Source: Latrodectus hesperus (Eukaryota > Arthropoda > Arachnida > Araneae > Theridiidae). From it: DNA of 64,000 nucleotides. Below the pieces are notes generated by a model, which had not been told where the DNA came from, made no database searches, and was given only the letters and a program-made list of their open reading frames with translations. Position numbers and translations under genes: made by a program. Below, in pieces: positions 1-11,607 of the stretch. Within the stretch, counting starts at the first letter, position 1. Each line of letters begins with the position of its first letter. The stretch is from positions 75,604,152 through 75,668,151 of the forward strand of contig CM075850.1 of the NCBI GenBank assembly GCA_037975125.1. The letters run 5' to 3'.

Positions 1-768
1 AAATTTATCAGTTAGCGCTTCCTCCCTCACTCTAGAGTGAAGACGTGTAATCATCCGAAACATGTGCCCAGCTAAGCAAAGCACTCAGTTGTTGACTCCC
101 TAGGATTAGTTTCAACACCAGGGAGTAATAAATTGTTTCAATATTCCAATATCAATACGTCTAGTTGTTGAGAAACTGAGATTAAATCCAAATAGTCGAG
201 TATTGACGAACTTTCCTTTCGACGCTATTAATTAGGGTTGACATTTATCAGAGGAAAATAAATACTACTATCACATTGACGGAAGGTTTAATAATTTGTC
301 GGCACTAAGAATAGCTAGAATTTGTTTAATAATGGGCTGCTTTCATTGGTTAGAGAATTCTCACTGGTATGAGGAAAATAGAAAATACCCTCTTTGTTGA
401 TAAATTTGTAATGTCTTAGTATCTAATGCATAATTTACTATTAATAAATAATTTAGATTTGATGAAGATTTATTAATGGAAGATAAGAGATCTGCTAATT
501 CTTAAGATTTCATTTTTATTTATTTTTAATTTAAAATTCATGTTACATGCTCTTACTGGAATCTATGATAAGATGATATGAATCAAGATTTTATTTAAAG
601 TTTATATCCTTCAACATCGCATATTCTTGTAGTGCCACATAGATTGTAAGTATCAGGTAATGCAATATGTTGAAATTATGAAACATATAAATATACACTC
701 CTTAATTCAAAGGAATTTTTCCATAATGAGTTGAAACTAACAAAAATTAATAAGAAATCAATTAATTA

Positions 769-857
<89 letters not shown>

Positions 858-3327
858 CTAATAGGACACTAAGATCTTTTAAACTTGTTAAAAAACAATA
901 AAAATAAACAAAACTATTGTTGTCATTCAAGGTAAGCAAGATATATAAAGTTTAATTATTTTATGAAATAATTTAAAACTAAAAGAAATGTTAACTTTAA
1001 AAAGGAAGTAATAATTTTATAAAATTAAATCAAATGTAAATATACCTAAATCAACAACAATGAATATTTCTTAATATTGTTTTTAGCCTTTATGTATTAT
1101 ATTTTTATTTTATTTTAGAAAAAAGAAATTTATAAGTTAAGCATAAAAATGTAAATGTGTTTTATGTCTTTTAACTTTGAAAAATTAAATAATAAAAAAT
1201 TAAGAATGTGTTATTTCAATTTACATTTTTCACATCAAATGAAAACCTTTTTTATTATTTATCAGTTTTTTTAAGTATCACAAAATTTCAATTGCTTAAT
1301 TTTATCTGAGATGCAGAAGAAAGAAATAAACCAACAAGGTGGGACTCAAAATACTAAATATTAACTTATCACGACACAATTCAATTAAAAGATACAATTT
1401 TAAAAGATTAATTTAAAATGTATTGTTTAAAATAGGTAGTTTACTAAAAGTAAAAGATGGTACTGCAGCAGAAAAATTACTTAATTATTTTAAAAAGTAA
1501 ACAAATAATAAATTGATAAGAACAGCATCCTTATATAGTTTCATAAACATTAGCGGAAGGTTTTGAAAACAAATTTTGGAAAATTTTGCCCTGATTATTA
1601 TGAGTTTTTCCCTTTTTTATTCAATAAACATTTAAAATAATCAAAATCCTTCTTTGATTGCATTTGCATAAATTTATTACTTAAAACAAAATCATTACTT
1701 TCAAGATACATTGTTTCAGATTATTTTATAATTTAGTTCAGATAATTTTATAATTTAATTTTAGGTAGAACATTTAAGTATTAAAAGTAAAATGTTTCGA
1801 TGAAGACAAAATGTTTGTGAGGCGTATCGTGTGAAATTTTTCGATGTATATATTATCATAAAATTTTGAAAGCAAAAACAATGTATGCAAATTATATAAA
1901 TAAGGTTTTATTAATTTTACATCATTAATTTTTAATTTAATTTTATATTAATTTATTTTAAATTATTCAATTGTTATGGAATGATAATAGTAATATTTAT
2001 ATTTTACAGTATCAATGTAAAATAAAATTATTTTATCTTATTCATGAAAAATAAAAATATTCCTTACCTATATATTAATTACTGAAAGAAAATGTGATGG
2101 ATTGAATGAAATCAAAAAGTAAAGGTAATTTTCCTTTTAAACCACAGCAATAAAGAGAAATCTACAATTTTTTGAGCAACTTATAAAGTGGGACAACCTC
2201 GGTTTCCAAATCTAGGATATAGAAGGTGTCATTTAATCAATAAAAGCGATAGAACTATTTTTCTTCTGTATATTGTTAAAATGTTCATTAATACATAATA
2301 TATACAAAGTAACATAACATATTCATAAAAATTATTTGTACTTTTTCGTTTGTACCATTCATTTGTTTGTACCATTCATCAATTTTTTTTGAAATTTAGA
2401 GGGTAATATATAAGTTTCTAACACATTTTCAAAATGTGTAAACGGAAACTAATTAAATTCATATAATTATTTGCTTATCTTTATATTTTATGATTTGTAA
2501 TAAGTTTTAAAATTAAAATTTTTAAACAGAAAAAAGTTTTTAAAATTGTATTTAATAAGTTGTATTGTTTGGTAAAATGTTGAAAGAAGAGCCGTTTTTT
2601 TCCAATAATTACAACAAATCTTATAGTACTGAGCCTTTTCCATTCTACTGGGCTGTCATTTATTCTCATGCATGTATATATTATTTATTTTTACTTTGGT
2701 CCTGCTGTTAAGTGATTACTTTTGCTCTTCCAGCAAAATCATGTTTCCAAACAAATCCCAAAGGAGGAAAAGTGAATTGTATTTTGATCTCTACCATATA
2801 TATTAATATAAGATCGTTATTTCTAGTTATCTTATCATTTTTCTTGAAATCTTCATCACAGTAATACAAGTATGCAAAAGTTTCAGATTAATACTTATTT
2901 TCGTGACATTATTAATTAAAAGACTCACGCATATTAACTGATATAATCTCATTTAATTTCATCATTTTCCCATTTGTTTTAGCTGCTATTAATAATTAAA
3001 TCTTGCATGTTTCTATGTCATTATTTATGATAAATAAGATACTAATACATAAATTTTTTGATAAAATACATTGCTAAATCAATAGGTCCAAAAATAATGA
3101 AAAAAGTTCAAAAATGAATGTTTTGTGCATTTAAGAGTCATTGTAATACCGATTTGAAAAAAAAAAGATTATAATTAAAATTTACTCATAATTTTACATT
3201 ATAAAACTAATAATTCTATTAGAAAGATTAATTGTATGAAATTTTATAGCACGATCATCCAGCAATATACATCCTTAAGCAATAGTGATAATTTTATTCT
3301 GTAACCATTCTTGGGAAAAAACAAATA
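1..3327. other. Intergenic DNA left of the duplication
   Basis: AT-rich DNA with no coding region I can support. The only reading frames are short, biased toward Ile, Asn, Lys and Phe, and lack recognisable domains. The first ~130 bases are noticeably less AT-rich than the rest and could be the end of an exon or an old repeat, but nothing identifies them. A long AT microsatellite is listed separately. Confidence 0.6.
769..858. repeat. (AT)n microsatellite
   Basis: An almost pure AT dinucleotide run of about 75 bases, followed by a short imperfect extension containing ATAC. It is self-complementary and likely to be length-polymorphic. Confidence 0.95.
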
Positions 3328-3765
3328 TTTGTTGCTCAGAAATTTATTTATTACATTATATTCTTATTATAGTGCGCAGCACAAAAAGCAAAATTTTAAA
3401 AAAAGAATATAAAAAAAATTTAGCTCCAAAATTATTATCTCACTTAACCTACACACTTGATGTCTGGGATTAGATTCCCATTTTATAATCCCTTTTGTGT
3501 CTCCATGGTAACTGAGTACATATTGCCAATGCAATTTGATAAAATAGTTCGTTTACAACTATATAATTCATATTTTTAATATAATATGATTTGTTTCGAA
3601 ACAAGAAAACTGATGGCTTTCTATGGACACATAATTTAATGTAATACCAGAGCCAGTGTCATGCGATTACTTTTTCTTTATACATTGATAAATAAACATC
3701 TTTTAGTGTAGCATTGATATCACACGTTTAAGTTTGTTGTAGAATTTAAGTCAATCTCAAAGTCA

Positions 3766-3905
3766 AATAGTAAACCTACTTGTCTTCGATTCAAAAGTTT
3801 GTGGGTTTTGGATGTTGTGATTCGGAATCCACTTTTTAAACGAAGGAGTTTCAATAATTGGTCTTGCAGTTATTGAAACTCCGACCCTCTATCTTCTCTC
3901 CTATG
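3766..3905 (+). mobile_element. Decayed tRNA-derived SINE remnant, copy A
   Basis: The phrases CTTCGATTCAAAAGTTTGTGGGTTTT and ATTCGGAATCCAC resemble the better-preserved SINE at 24186-24371 (TTCGGTTCAACAGTTCGTGGG and GGTTCAGATTCCAC). The tRNA-like B box is destroyed. The same remnant occupies the matching place in copy B (about 32797-32925), so the insertion predates the duplication. Confidence 0.45.
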
Positions 3906-4757
3906 AAGCACAAAACTATAACTTAAATAACTACATACCACCAAAATTTATTTAGATATTTAACTTTATAGTTAGCTGTATACATTTTAAATTTGCATCT
4001 TTCTAATTATAACAAATATTTTATGAGCCAAGTTAAACGGTCTCGTCTTTATTAAATTACCATAATATTTAATTAAATTAAATTATCTTGAAATTTAAAA
4101 ATTATTTATTTCAAATATATTAAATACATTTATTTAAAAGAATTCACCTTTTAATAAATTTACATGAGGCCTATTTAATTAAAATATGTAACTAAATAAA
4201 TAATATTATTGATCTCAAAATAGAAAGCAATTACATTTAATTTTGACATTCTGCATATTCTTAATTTTATCGCATGAAAAATTCTCTATTAAAATCAGAA
4301 AACATTATCTACATAAAATACTTTCCGTTCTTTATACGAATAAAAGGGCATTTTTAAAAAATAGAATTTTAATTTTTCTATGAGGATAATTCAAAATCTT
4401 GTCTCATTTCAGAATGAAATTATATTCTACCTCACCGAAAATTAACAATAGATTTAATTGAAAGTAAAAATATTAATGTATGTGAAATGTGTTCTTTGCA
4501 GGAAATTCTATTAATATTTCAGCAACAGAATACAAAATTGGTATTATCCAAGAATAATTTAATGTAATTAACGAGTATTTTATTCAGCCAGGCGGATAGT
4601 GCATTTCTGAATTTTTATAAACATTTTGGACTTATTTTGCTTGAGTAGCAGTTATGAATCAGCATAAGCAAGAAAACTGTACAAGACATAACTGACACGC
4701 AAAGAAACCTTTTAAGAATATAAACCTTGATTGATAAACAAAAATATGCATTTTAAA

Positions 4758-5964
4758 TTGAATAATTTGAATTTAATTAAAATGTTTTTGATACATATAG
4801 TTTAAAACATTGCAGTCAGAGCATAAAAGTTTTCCATTGTTAATTCAAGTTTTTTTTGCGATAATATTTTTTCTTTTGAAGTCTAAAGCAAAATTCATAA
4901 GCAAAAAATTAAAGCTAGTTTTTGAAGACATACCTTATTTTTGATTTTGTAAAAAACAATTTCGCAAAATATAATAAATTGATATTATTACATTTTTAAT
5001 TTATTATTTTGAAATTAACTATGCCTTATTATTAAAATTTACAGTAATATAATAACTGTGTGCTTTCATTTTTATTTTCTATTAATCCCAAAACAACGTT
5101 AATAATTTTTAAACTTTTATATCAACAGAAGCTGAGAATTACATCGAGAAAGTAAAACAATTTATCGTTTAAGAAAAATTTAAATGCAGTTATAGGATAA
5201 TTATGGTAATAATAATTTAAAGTACTACTTATTAAGATGAAATGAGCTAAATTGAAACCTGATGAACTTTGGCCCATTGCAGAAATTTTTAGGCGACGCT
5301 TAAGGCTTTGTTTTGTTGCCCAAGGGGCGATTTTGAAAATACTTAAATATGTTGTATCTAAGTAACAAATGACTTAAGTAAAAAGTTAGTTTTTTGAAAA
5401 TAAATTCCATGTTTCAAGTTTAATACAATATTTTTCTGTCAACGGGATAAAAATGTCACCCTGTATTTTATTGAATCAATAATTGTTCATAATATTAGTT
5501 TATTATCTGTGCGATAATTTATACATTTATGTTGAAACTTATCCTAACGTAATTTCAAAAGTCAAGATTTAAAAACATATCTGTCAATATTTTCTATCAA
5601 ATTTAATTTAGTCGCCTCCTGTTAGCCTAACATTTTGGTGAATGTCCATTTTACTTAAAAGGTAGATGATGTAAAAATATGATAGTAAAAAAAACCATAA
5701 TGTTATCAAAAACATGTCATTAAATTTAAATTCATTAAAGAGAATTTATATACCGATGGTTTTTATGAATTTATTCTTTAAATATTTCATTAAATTATAT
5801 TCTTCAGTTGGTATTTGATTTATATTTAAAGTTATCAGACAAAATTCACAGTTGCTTTTATAAAAAAATATACATGTTAATGTATGTATACATATTAATG
5901 TTTTAATTAATGTATATTAATTAATGCATATTAATTATTGTATGTATACATATTAATGTAATTA
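4758..5964. other. Copy A-specific segment, no genes
   Basis: Homology with copy B stops at about 4757 and resumes at 5965. The intervening ~1.2 kb has no counterpart; copy B carries unrelated DNA there (33772-34819). I see no coding region in it. The right end contains several TTAATGTATA-type repeats around 5877-5965, a plausible breakpoint substrate. Confidence 0.7.
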
Positions 5965-6202
5965 ACTAATATGCATACATGTTTAAGAGAAAATGTTGAA
6001 ATTTTTGCATTGGTTTTATTTATCCAAAATCTTGGTAAATAGCTAACTATAAAAATTTGAATGAAACTTAAAAATGACTTAATTAAAATGTATTCATTAA
6101 GGTATTTTAATAAAATGAAATATTTGCAGATGCCAAAATTGCTAATCGGCTCAACGTACCTTAATAGCAGGAGCATACCTTCAGCAATGAAATTCCTAAT
6201 TT

Positions 6203-6218
6203 CGCGCGCGCGTACGCG
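6203..6218. repeat. CpG-rich alternating GC block
   Basis: A run of alternating G and C with one TA, flanked by TTTC on the left and GAAAC on the right, so the whole forms an imperfect palindrome. The aligned place in copy B (about 35040-35046) reads straight from AATTTC to GAAAC with the GC block missing. It stands out strongly in this AT-rich DNA and has Z-DNA-forming character. Confidence 0.75.
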
Positions 6219-7055
6219 AAACATCAGATAAACTAATTACCCGATAAGAAAATGCTAATGCTAAGTTTTCAAAATTATTATCCCTTTTGATTTCTGATTA
6301 TAAATATGATTTTGATGTCATTTTGCCATTTTTCTCTTATTTGCAAATATATCTGTTAATCTAAAATTACTCAATTATTAAATGGTGGTTCTACAGATTT
6401 TTTATTATATTATTTTTAATAATAGTTACAAATAAAGTTACTGGTTATCAATCACATAATACTAAATCTAGGTCTTTATATAAACCACTTTATGAAACTT
6501 TGTATCATTACTTTGCATATTCAAGCGGGCTGCAAATGAATTTTGAACACAAATTTTAAAGGAATATTTTAAGCAATGTGAATCATTAATTTATTTCGGA
6601 ATACCATTTGCCAAAGTTATAAAAATTAAAACTGTAAAATAGTGTTCTCAGTGTGACGGCAACCTAATAAAAAAGAGCGTTCTGATCGACCGTAAAATAT
6701 TATACATTCGATGCACCTGAGAAGAAACACATTCTAAAAAGAATATAAATTCTCAAATCCTGCAGTTATCGTTCTGTAAGCTGAAATGAAAAGCCTCAGC
6801 TCAGGTGATGCATTCATCAATTGAAAATGATTCAAAGTTACGATGAGGGTGGTTGTAATTAGGAAATTCGGTAGGCAGAAAAATGCTGTCGGAAACATAT
6901 TGCAATAAATCCATCTCACATGAATCAATAAACTACATCGGCAGATGTAATTTAAATGATATCTGTTCCGCATTGATTCAGTCGTAAAATTCATTTGCAT
7001 ACTGGTTTTTTATAAACTTTATGGCAGGTGGCAACATTTTTGTTAATTTCTTATG

Positions 7056-7064
7056 TATATATAC
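7056..7064 (+). promoter_or_regulatory. Possible TATA element upstream of the 424-aa gene
   Basis: TATATATAC lies about 136 bases before the ATG at 7200, and the same element is present in copy B (near 35915-35925). In DNA this AT-rich such matches are common. Conservation between recent duplicates is not informative either, so this is only a candidate. Confidence 0.2.
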
Positions 7065-7199
7065 TCAACATCTTAAAAGCTAGGTTGTTTCATGTGTTAG
7101 TTGGTATCTAACGTCACTTTCATATTTCCTCTAACTTCATTAAAGTATTGTTATAACTTTATGTACTTGTGTGTTCTTCACTAGGTCGAAATAAAAATA

Positions 7200-8474
7200 A
7201 TGAAAGACACTGTAGAATCCAGATTTGTGATGAACTTGCTTCATTTTGTATTCGAAGCACATGAACTTGATTTTCCTGAAATTTACAGCGAGGTATATCC
7301 TGATATAAACTATTCTAAGGACACTCATCTTACAACTGCTATGCGTGAAGGTATTATTGATAACATAGAAAACCTGACTACTGTTTCGAGACGCGCAGAA
7401 TGTGATGATATTGGTGAATATTTTTTGAAGCAGCTAATGGATAATTATAGTGAAGAAAATCTGCTAGACTTTATTACCTTCAAAGCGCGAGTTTTTTTGT
7501 TTGATAAACTTGATGCTGCTGATTTAGTTGACCAGTTTGAGCTCATAATGAATGTCTTTCAAGATGCAATTATAAGTGAGAAGTTTACCCGGAATTCCTG
7601 GGACAGACTTGAAATAGCGGCAAAACATGCTACAGTTATTGCCAAAGAAAGACGAGCGGCTAATACTCGGCGCTTGGCATTCGGCAAACAATTCCCGAAA
7701 GTACCAACTAGCTCAGGCTCATCTCTGGACACTACAGATGAGACAGAGTGGAAAAAATCCAAGCCAGCCATGACAAGTACATCTAGCAGCGACGGTATAA
7801 TTGAAACAGGAGCTGTATTGGCAGAATTTGAAAAACTACAGTTATCCGACTCTGACGATGATAAAACGCTAAAGGTTGAAGATTCTGTTTTCTTAGACGT
7901 TCAGGTAAGTAAAAATCAAAGAAAGAAGATTGGAATATCTCAGCGTACTGAAACGGAGCCGAGTACCAACGTAGAGTCTGGGGATATTACAAAATCTGTC
8001 ATTGAGGAACAGATTAAAAGTGAAATTCCTAAGAAAACAAAGAATTCTGAAGCAACTGCAGACATCTTTGCGAAAAGTGAAACGAATGTAGAAGGAATAA
8101 AAGCTACTAAGGAATCTCGTGAAATAAAGGCTGAACATGAAGTATCTTCTGAATGTTTCATTGAAGCAAAACATAAATCAACTCAAGCAACTGATACGGA
8201 AACAGAATCAAAAGAGTTTGAGGAACCTGATTCTGTGAAAAGTAGTGTTGAAGACAACCTGGCGTCTAATCGATCTGAATCCGCTAACACATCTGATGAA
8301 AGTGAGTCCCTAAGTAAAGATCTTCTAAAAATGAGTGATGCAAAGATGGAGTTAATGAAAGAGAAAGGTGAAGCTGAAATCTGTAATATAGACAGTGGAG
8401 AGGAACCTGCTATTGAAACTGATAAGGACACTCAACCCTCTGATGTTGAATATTCTGAAGTCCGAAAAAACTAG
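7200..8474 (+). CDS. Unknown 424-aa protein: helical domain plus acidic disordered tail
   Basis: An intact single-exon reading frame that I do not recognise. Residues ~5-148 are predicted by eye to be all-helical, with amphipathic segments around 9-20, 44-60, 71-80, 84-101 and 110-126. The domain closes with FTRNSWDRLEIAA (129-141). The same closing pattern occurs twice in the 408-aa protein at 14715, so the two are probably related. Residues ~165-424 are rich in Ser, Thr, Glu, Asp and Lys, with no hydrophobic segment, and are likely disordered. There is no signal peptide or membrane span. The ATG at 7200 is preceded by AAAATA, and a possible 3' splice site (TTCTTCACTAG, ending at about 7183) suggests a 5'-UTR intron. 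The 292-aa copy-B protein (36065) is its paralogue and is 132 residues shorter. Reality as a gene is supported by length and by frame-preserving differences between copies; function is unknown. Confidence 0.8.
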   Translation: MKDTVESRFVMNLLHFVFEAHELDFPEIYSEVYPDINYSKDTHLTTAMREGIIDNIENLTTVSRRAECDDIGEYFLKQLMDNYSEENLLDFITFKARVFLFDKLDAADLVDQFELIMNVFQDAIISEKFTRNSWDRLEIAAKHATVIAKERRAANTRRLAFGKQFPKVPTSSGSSLDTTDETEWKKSKPAMTSTSSSDGIIETGAVLAEFEKLQLSDSDDDKTLKVEDSVFLDVQVSKNQRKKIGISQRTETEPSTNVESGDITKSVIEEQIKSEIPKKTKNSEATADIFAKSETNVEGIKATKESREIKAEHEVSSECFIEAKHKSTQATDTETESKEFEEPDSVKSSVEDNLASNRSESANTSDESESLSKDLLKMSDAKMELMKEKGEAEICNIDSGEEPAIETDKDTQPSDVEYSEVRKN

Positions 8475-8620
8475 AAATTTAATATTTTTCAACTTTTGTG
8501 AAGTAAGATGTTTTAAGAAATGTTTTAAGTGTTTTTTTAATTAAGAGATTTGTGAACTTTGTTTCTTAAACCATAAGCTAAAATAGCTTTGTTTAAAGAC
8601 GATTGAGTGTTTTACTGTGT

Positions 8621-8626
8621 AATAAA
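8621..8626 (+). terminator. Candidate polyadenylation signal (AATAAA)
   Basis: The first canonical AATAAA after the stop codon of the 424-aa gene, about 147 bases downstream. The aligned position in copy B reads AATAAG. Such hexamers are frequent in AT-rich DNA, so the assignment is tentative. Confidence 0.4.
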
Positions 8627-9744
8627 ATAGGATTATATTTAAGACGTACGTTTGAATAATTTTTAAACCATCACATATACAAAATGTAAAAATTTGTTAT
8701 TTTGTGAGAAATGTTTTTAGTAAATTTTAATACTTATTAGATACACTTTTGAAATTTAAAGAATTGCTAATTATATGAAGTTTCTTTTAAAACGGAGTTT
8801 TTTGTTGAAGGAAAATTGAAATAGTCATGATCAAGCAAGCAGATAAATATGTTGTAAATAATTCGAATATTTCTTTATTAGCTATAAACGAATCATTTTC
8901 TAATTAAACAACAAATTATCTCTTAAACTTCGTCAATTGGTCGGGTCTTTTAAATTTGTTGAGATTGACAAAATTTGCGAAAATTCAAATACTTCTAAAA
9001 TTGAAACGAAGTTTTCGTACTCTTCGAACTGAAATTTATGTATTCATATAGTTATAGTTGAGATAAAATTGGAAAAATCAACTAAACTACCTTACAACTA
9101 TTAGTGCCTTTTTCATATTTTGTATAAAGCGTTAAATGTTTCACTTTAACTTAAAGAAAACTTAGGGATATAGTTTCTTTAGTTTACGTTCATAAAACTG
9201 TAAAGTTCAAGGAGGTTGGGAATTAATCCTTGATCCAAAAGTTTAGAGCTACGAAACTTGAATTGAAAAACCTATATTCCTTATTCCATACTAAAGTTTT
9301 GCTAAATGACGCAAGAACTTCCGATAGCTTCTAATAAATTTCATAAAAAGAAATGTTTTCTTATAACATTTAATCGCTACATAAAGTTCCTTGTGACGAC
9401 GCAAAAGTAAGTTTAGGTATTGCTAATCTCGCGTAACGTTAAATGATATAAATTTATTAAAATGTGTTATTACTTCCTCGCTGGAAATCTTTTAAAGTAT
9501 GGAAGTAAGAAAGGCGGTAATATATAAAAAGGTCTATGATAATTAGCATCGCAAAAAATCTTCACTATTCTCAATAGTTGTTTTAAAGCACAAAACATCT
9601 ATCTATATCATATTAAATACAATATCAACCTACTCTTCATTTCAATTATTTGAATTAGGGAAGCATTGGAAACTTTCTAAATAAGTCTATATATATATAT
9701 ACAGACTATTTCGAACGTTTTATTTTGAAGTCCGTATTTTTTGA

Positions 9745-9767
9745 CACTTGCAGAAAAACTGCAAGTG
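9745..9767. repeat. Perfect 9-bp inverted repeat with A5 loop
   Basis: CACTTGCAG, then five A, then CTGCAAGTG. The stem is perfect here but carries a mismatch in copy B (CACATGCAG near 38195), so it is not conserved between the duplicates. Confidence 0.7.
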
Positions 9768-11570
9768 CGTTCATATTTAGATTTTACTTCAATCATTTAA
9801 GTTATTTTAAAAACTTTTTCATATTGTAACTACTCAGATTTTGTAACTTTGTGTAAGAACTAGCAATTAAAATTGTATCGCATTAATCTTCTGTAGAGTT
9901 TATTAAGCTTTATCAGGATGTCATATTCTAAAAGTATCTTCATTGGATTACTCTTAGGAAATGACTTCAAGAAAACTGAATCGACTAACACATAACTAAA
10001 AACTAATGTAAATTTTAAAATTATCAAGTCAAAAACATTTTGTTACACTAACAACTTTATTAAAATATTTTATTACATTTTAGACAAGGAACTTTTATTT
10101 TTAAAAATATTAAATATATATGAAATATACTGTCTTAATATTTTGATAACGTTCATTTCTTTTAAATTAATAGTTTGAAAGAGACTAATCAGGTATGATC
10201 AAATAATTATATATGTACACATAATAAACATGATGCATCCAAAAAAACAAAGATTTGGTTTATTTCCCGAGAGAACATTTGTTCAAATAATATCAATAAA
10301 TACCTAAAGTAAATTTAAAAAACTGTGATTAATATAAGCCAAATTTTACAAATTATAAAACTTGCAATAAATCTTTCTAGAATATTCATTTCTAATCTAA
10401 TAACTCGAAGAAATGTTAAAAAAACTTTGTTAATTTTTATAAAAATGAAATGTTTTTGTATTTGTTTTAAAAAGAGAAACCTAATTGGAAAACGTTCTAC
10501 ATTATTCATTTGTTAAGGTCAAATTATTTCAGACCGAGATCTCGTAATTTGCAGCCTTTATATTTAGTCTCTAAGCTTATTTTCATACACGAAAGGTAAT
10601 TGAAATTTACCAGAAGATAAATTTAATTTTATATACATAATTCTGAGAGTATTACATATTTTCCGATGTTGTGAATTCGGTAATTTCACTTAATTCGCAC
10701 ACGATATTGATATTCTATTGAACTATTTTTGTTTTGTAGCTTCAAAAATTTCATTTCATGCTTATTATTTAAGTTTCTTCTTAAAAATGATTGTTCGACT
10801 TCAGAACTAAATCTTTAAGCCCTTCACTATCAAGATTTTTTAAATTATGGTATCGAAATTTAAGTTTTCTTTCCTGCTGTTTATAGCCTAAGTTACATCT
10901 TATGTTAATTTATATTTTCATTGCAATTCAATATATTTTAAGTTTTTAACAGGTGAAATAAGAGTTTAAGCTGAATATGCGAGTTGTTTATTCAATTTAA
11001 ATTATTTCAAACAGCTAAACATATTCCAATTTAGAACTGTTTTTAAAGTTTTATAGCATAATCCACCATAATTGCATTTTTTAAAGAGTTATTGCTAAAT
11101 GGTACTGAACATATCTCTCTCATTTTACTTTATATATAGCCGATATATTACTTGTTCATGTTTTAAAAATGAATCTAGATTTTAATTTGAAGACGAAATA
11201 TTGATACTGGATTAGCAAATTATGTTTACAGCTTTTGAACTTATTTCTTCATACATTTAAATAATGTCATGGTTGTGTGTTTAGTTTTATAAACTTGGTT
11301 TGGTTTCTAAATCACAAGAAATGTCTTGTAATCATGTATTGTAACATTTTTAATCATGGTGAAAAGGTATATTTTGATTTTTTCCGAAAATGTAATTCTT
11401 GATTTCAATTTATGACACACTGCTGTGTTTTTTTATGTACATATTTATAAGATATATTAAAGGCAATATATTTTAATTTTAACCAAATTAAAAGTGGTTG
11501 GGGATTTTTAATGGCGCAAAGTCCAAAAAGCACGCGTTGCTAATCTGCTCAAAGAATTTTCATTCCGAAA

Positions 11571-11607
11571 TTTTAGCTTAGAAGTGTATACACATTCTAA
11601 GCTAAAA
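11571..11607. repeat. Long perfect palindrome (13-bp arms)
   Basis: TTTTAGCTTAGAA (11571-11583) is the exact reverse complement of TTCTAAGCTAAAA (11595-11607). The 11-base interval between them begins with GTGTATACAC, itself a 10-bp palindrome. The whole could extrude as a long hairpin with a single bulged base. It lies in the segment unique to copy A. Confidence 0.85.

Noticed and set aside
6734..7000. Minus-strand frame of 88 residues upstream of the 424-aa gene, with a similar 62-residue frame in copy B (35596-35784)
   Set aside because: The similarity follows from the segmental duplication. All differences I compared change residues, there is no recognisable domain, and the frames are short.
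7559..8431. Minus-strand frames inside the 424-aa gene
   Set aside because: Ser/Phe/Leu-rich shadows of the sense Glu/Ser/Lys-rich tail.
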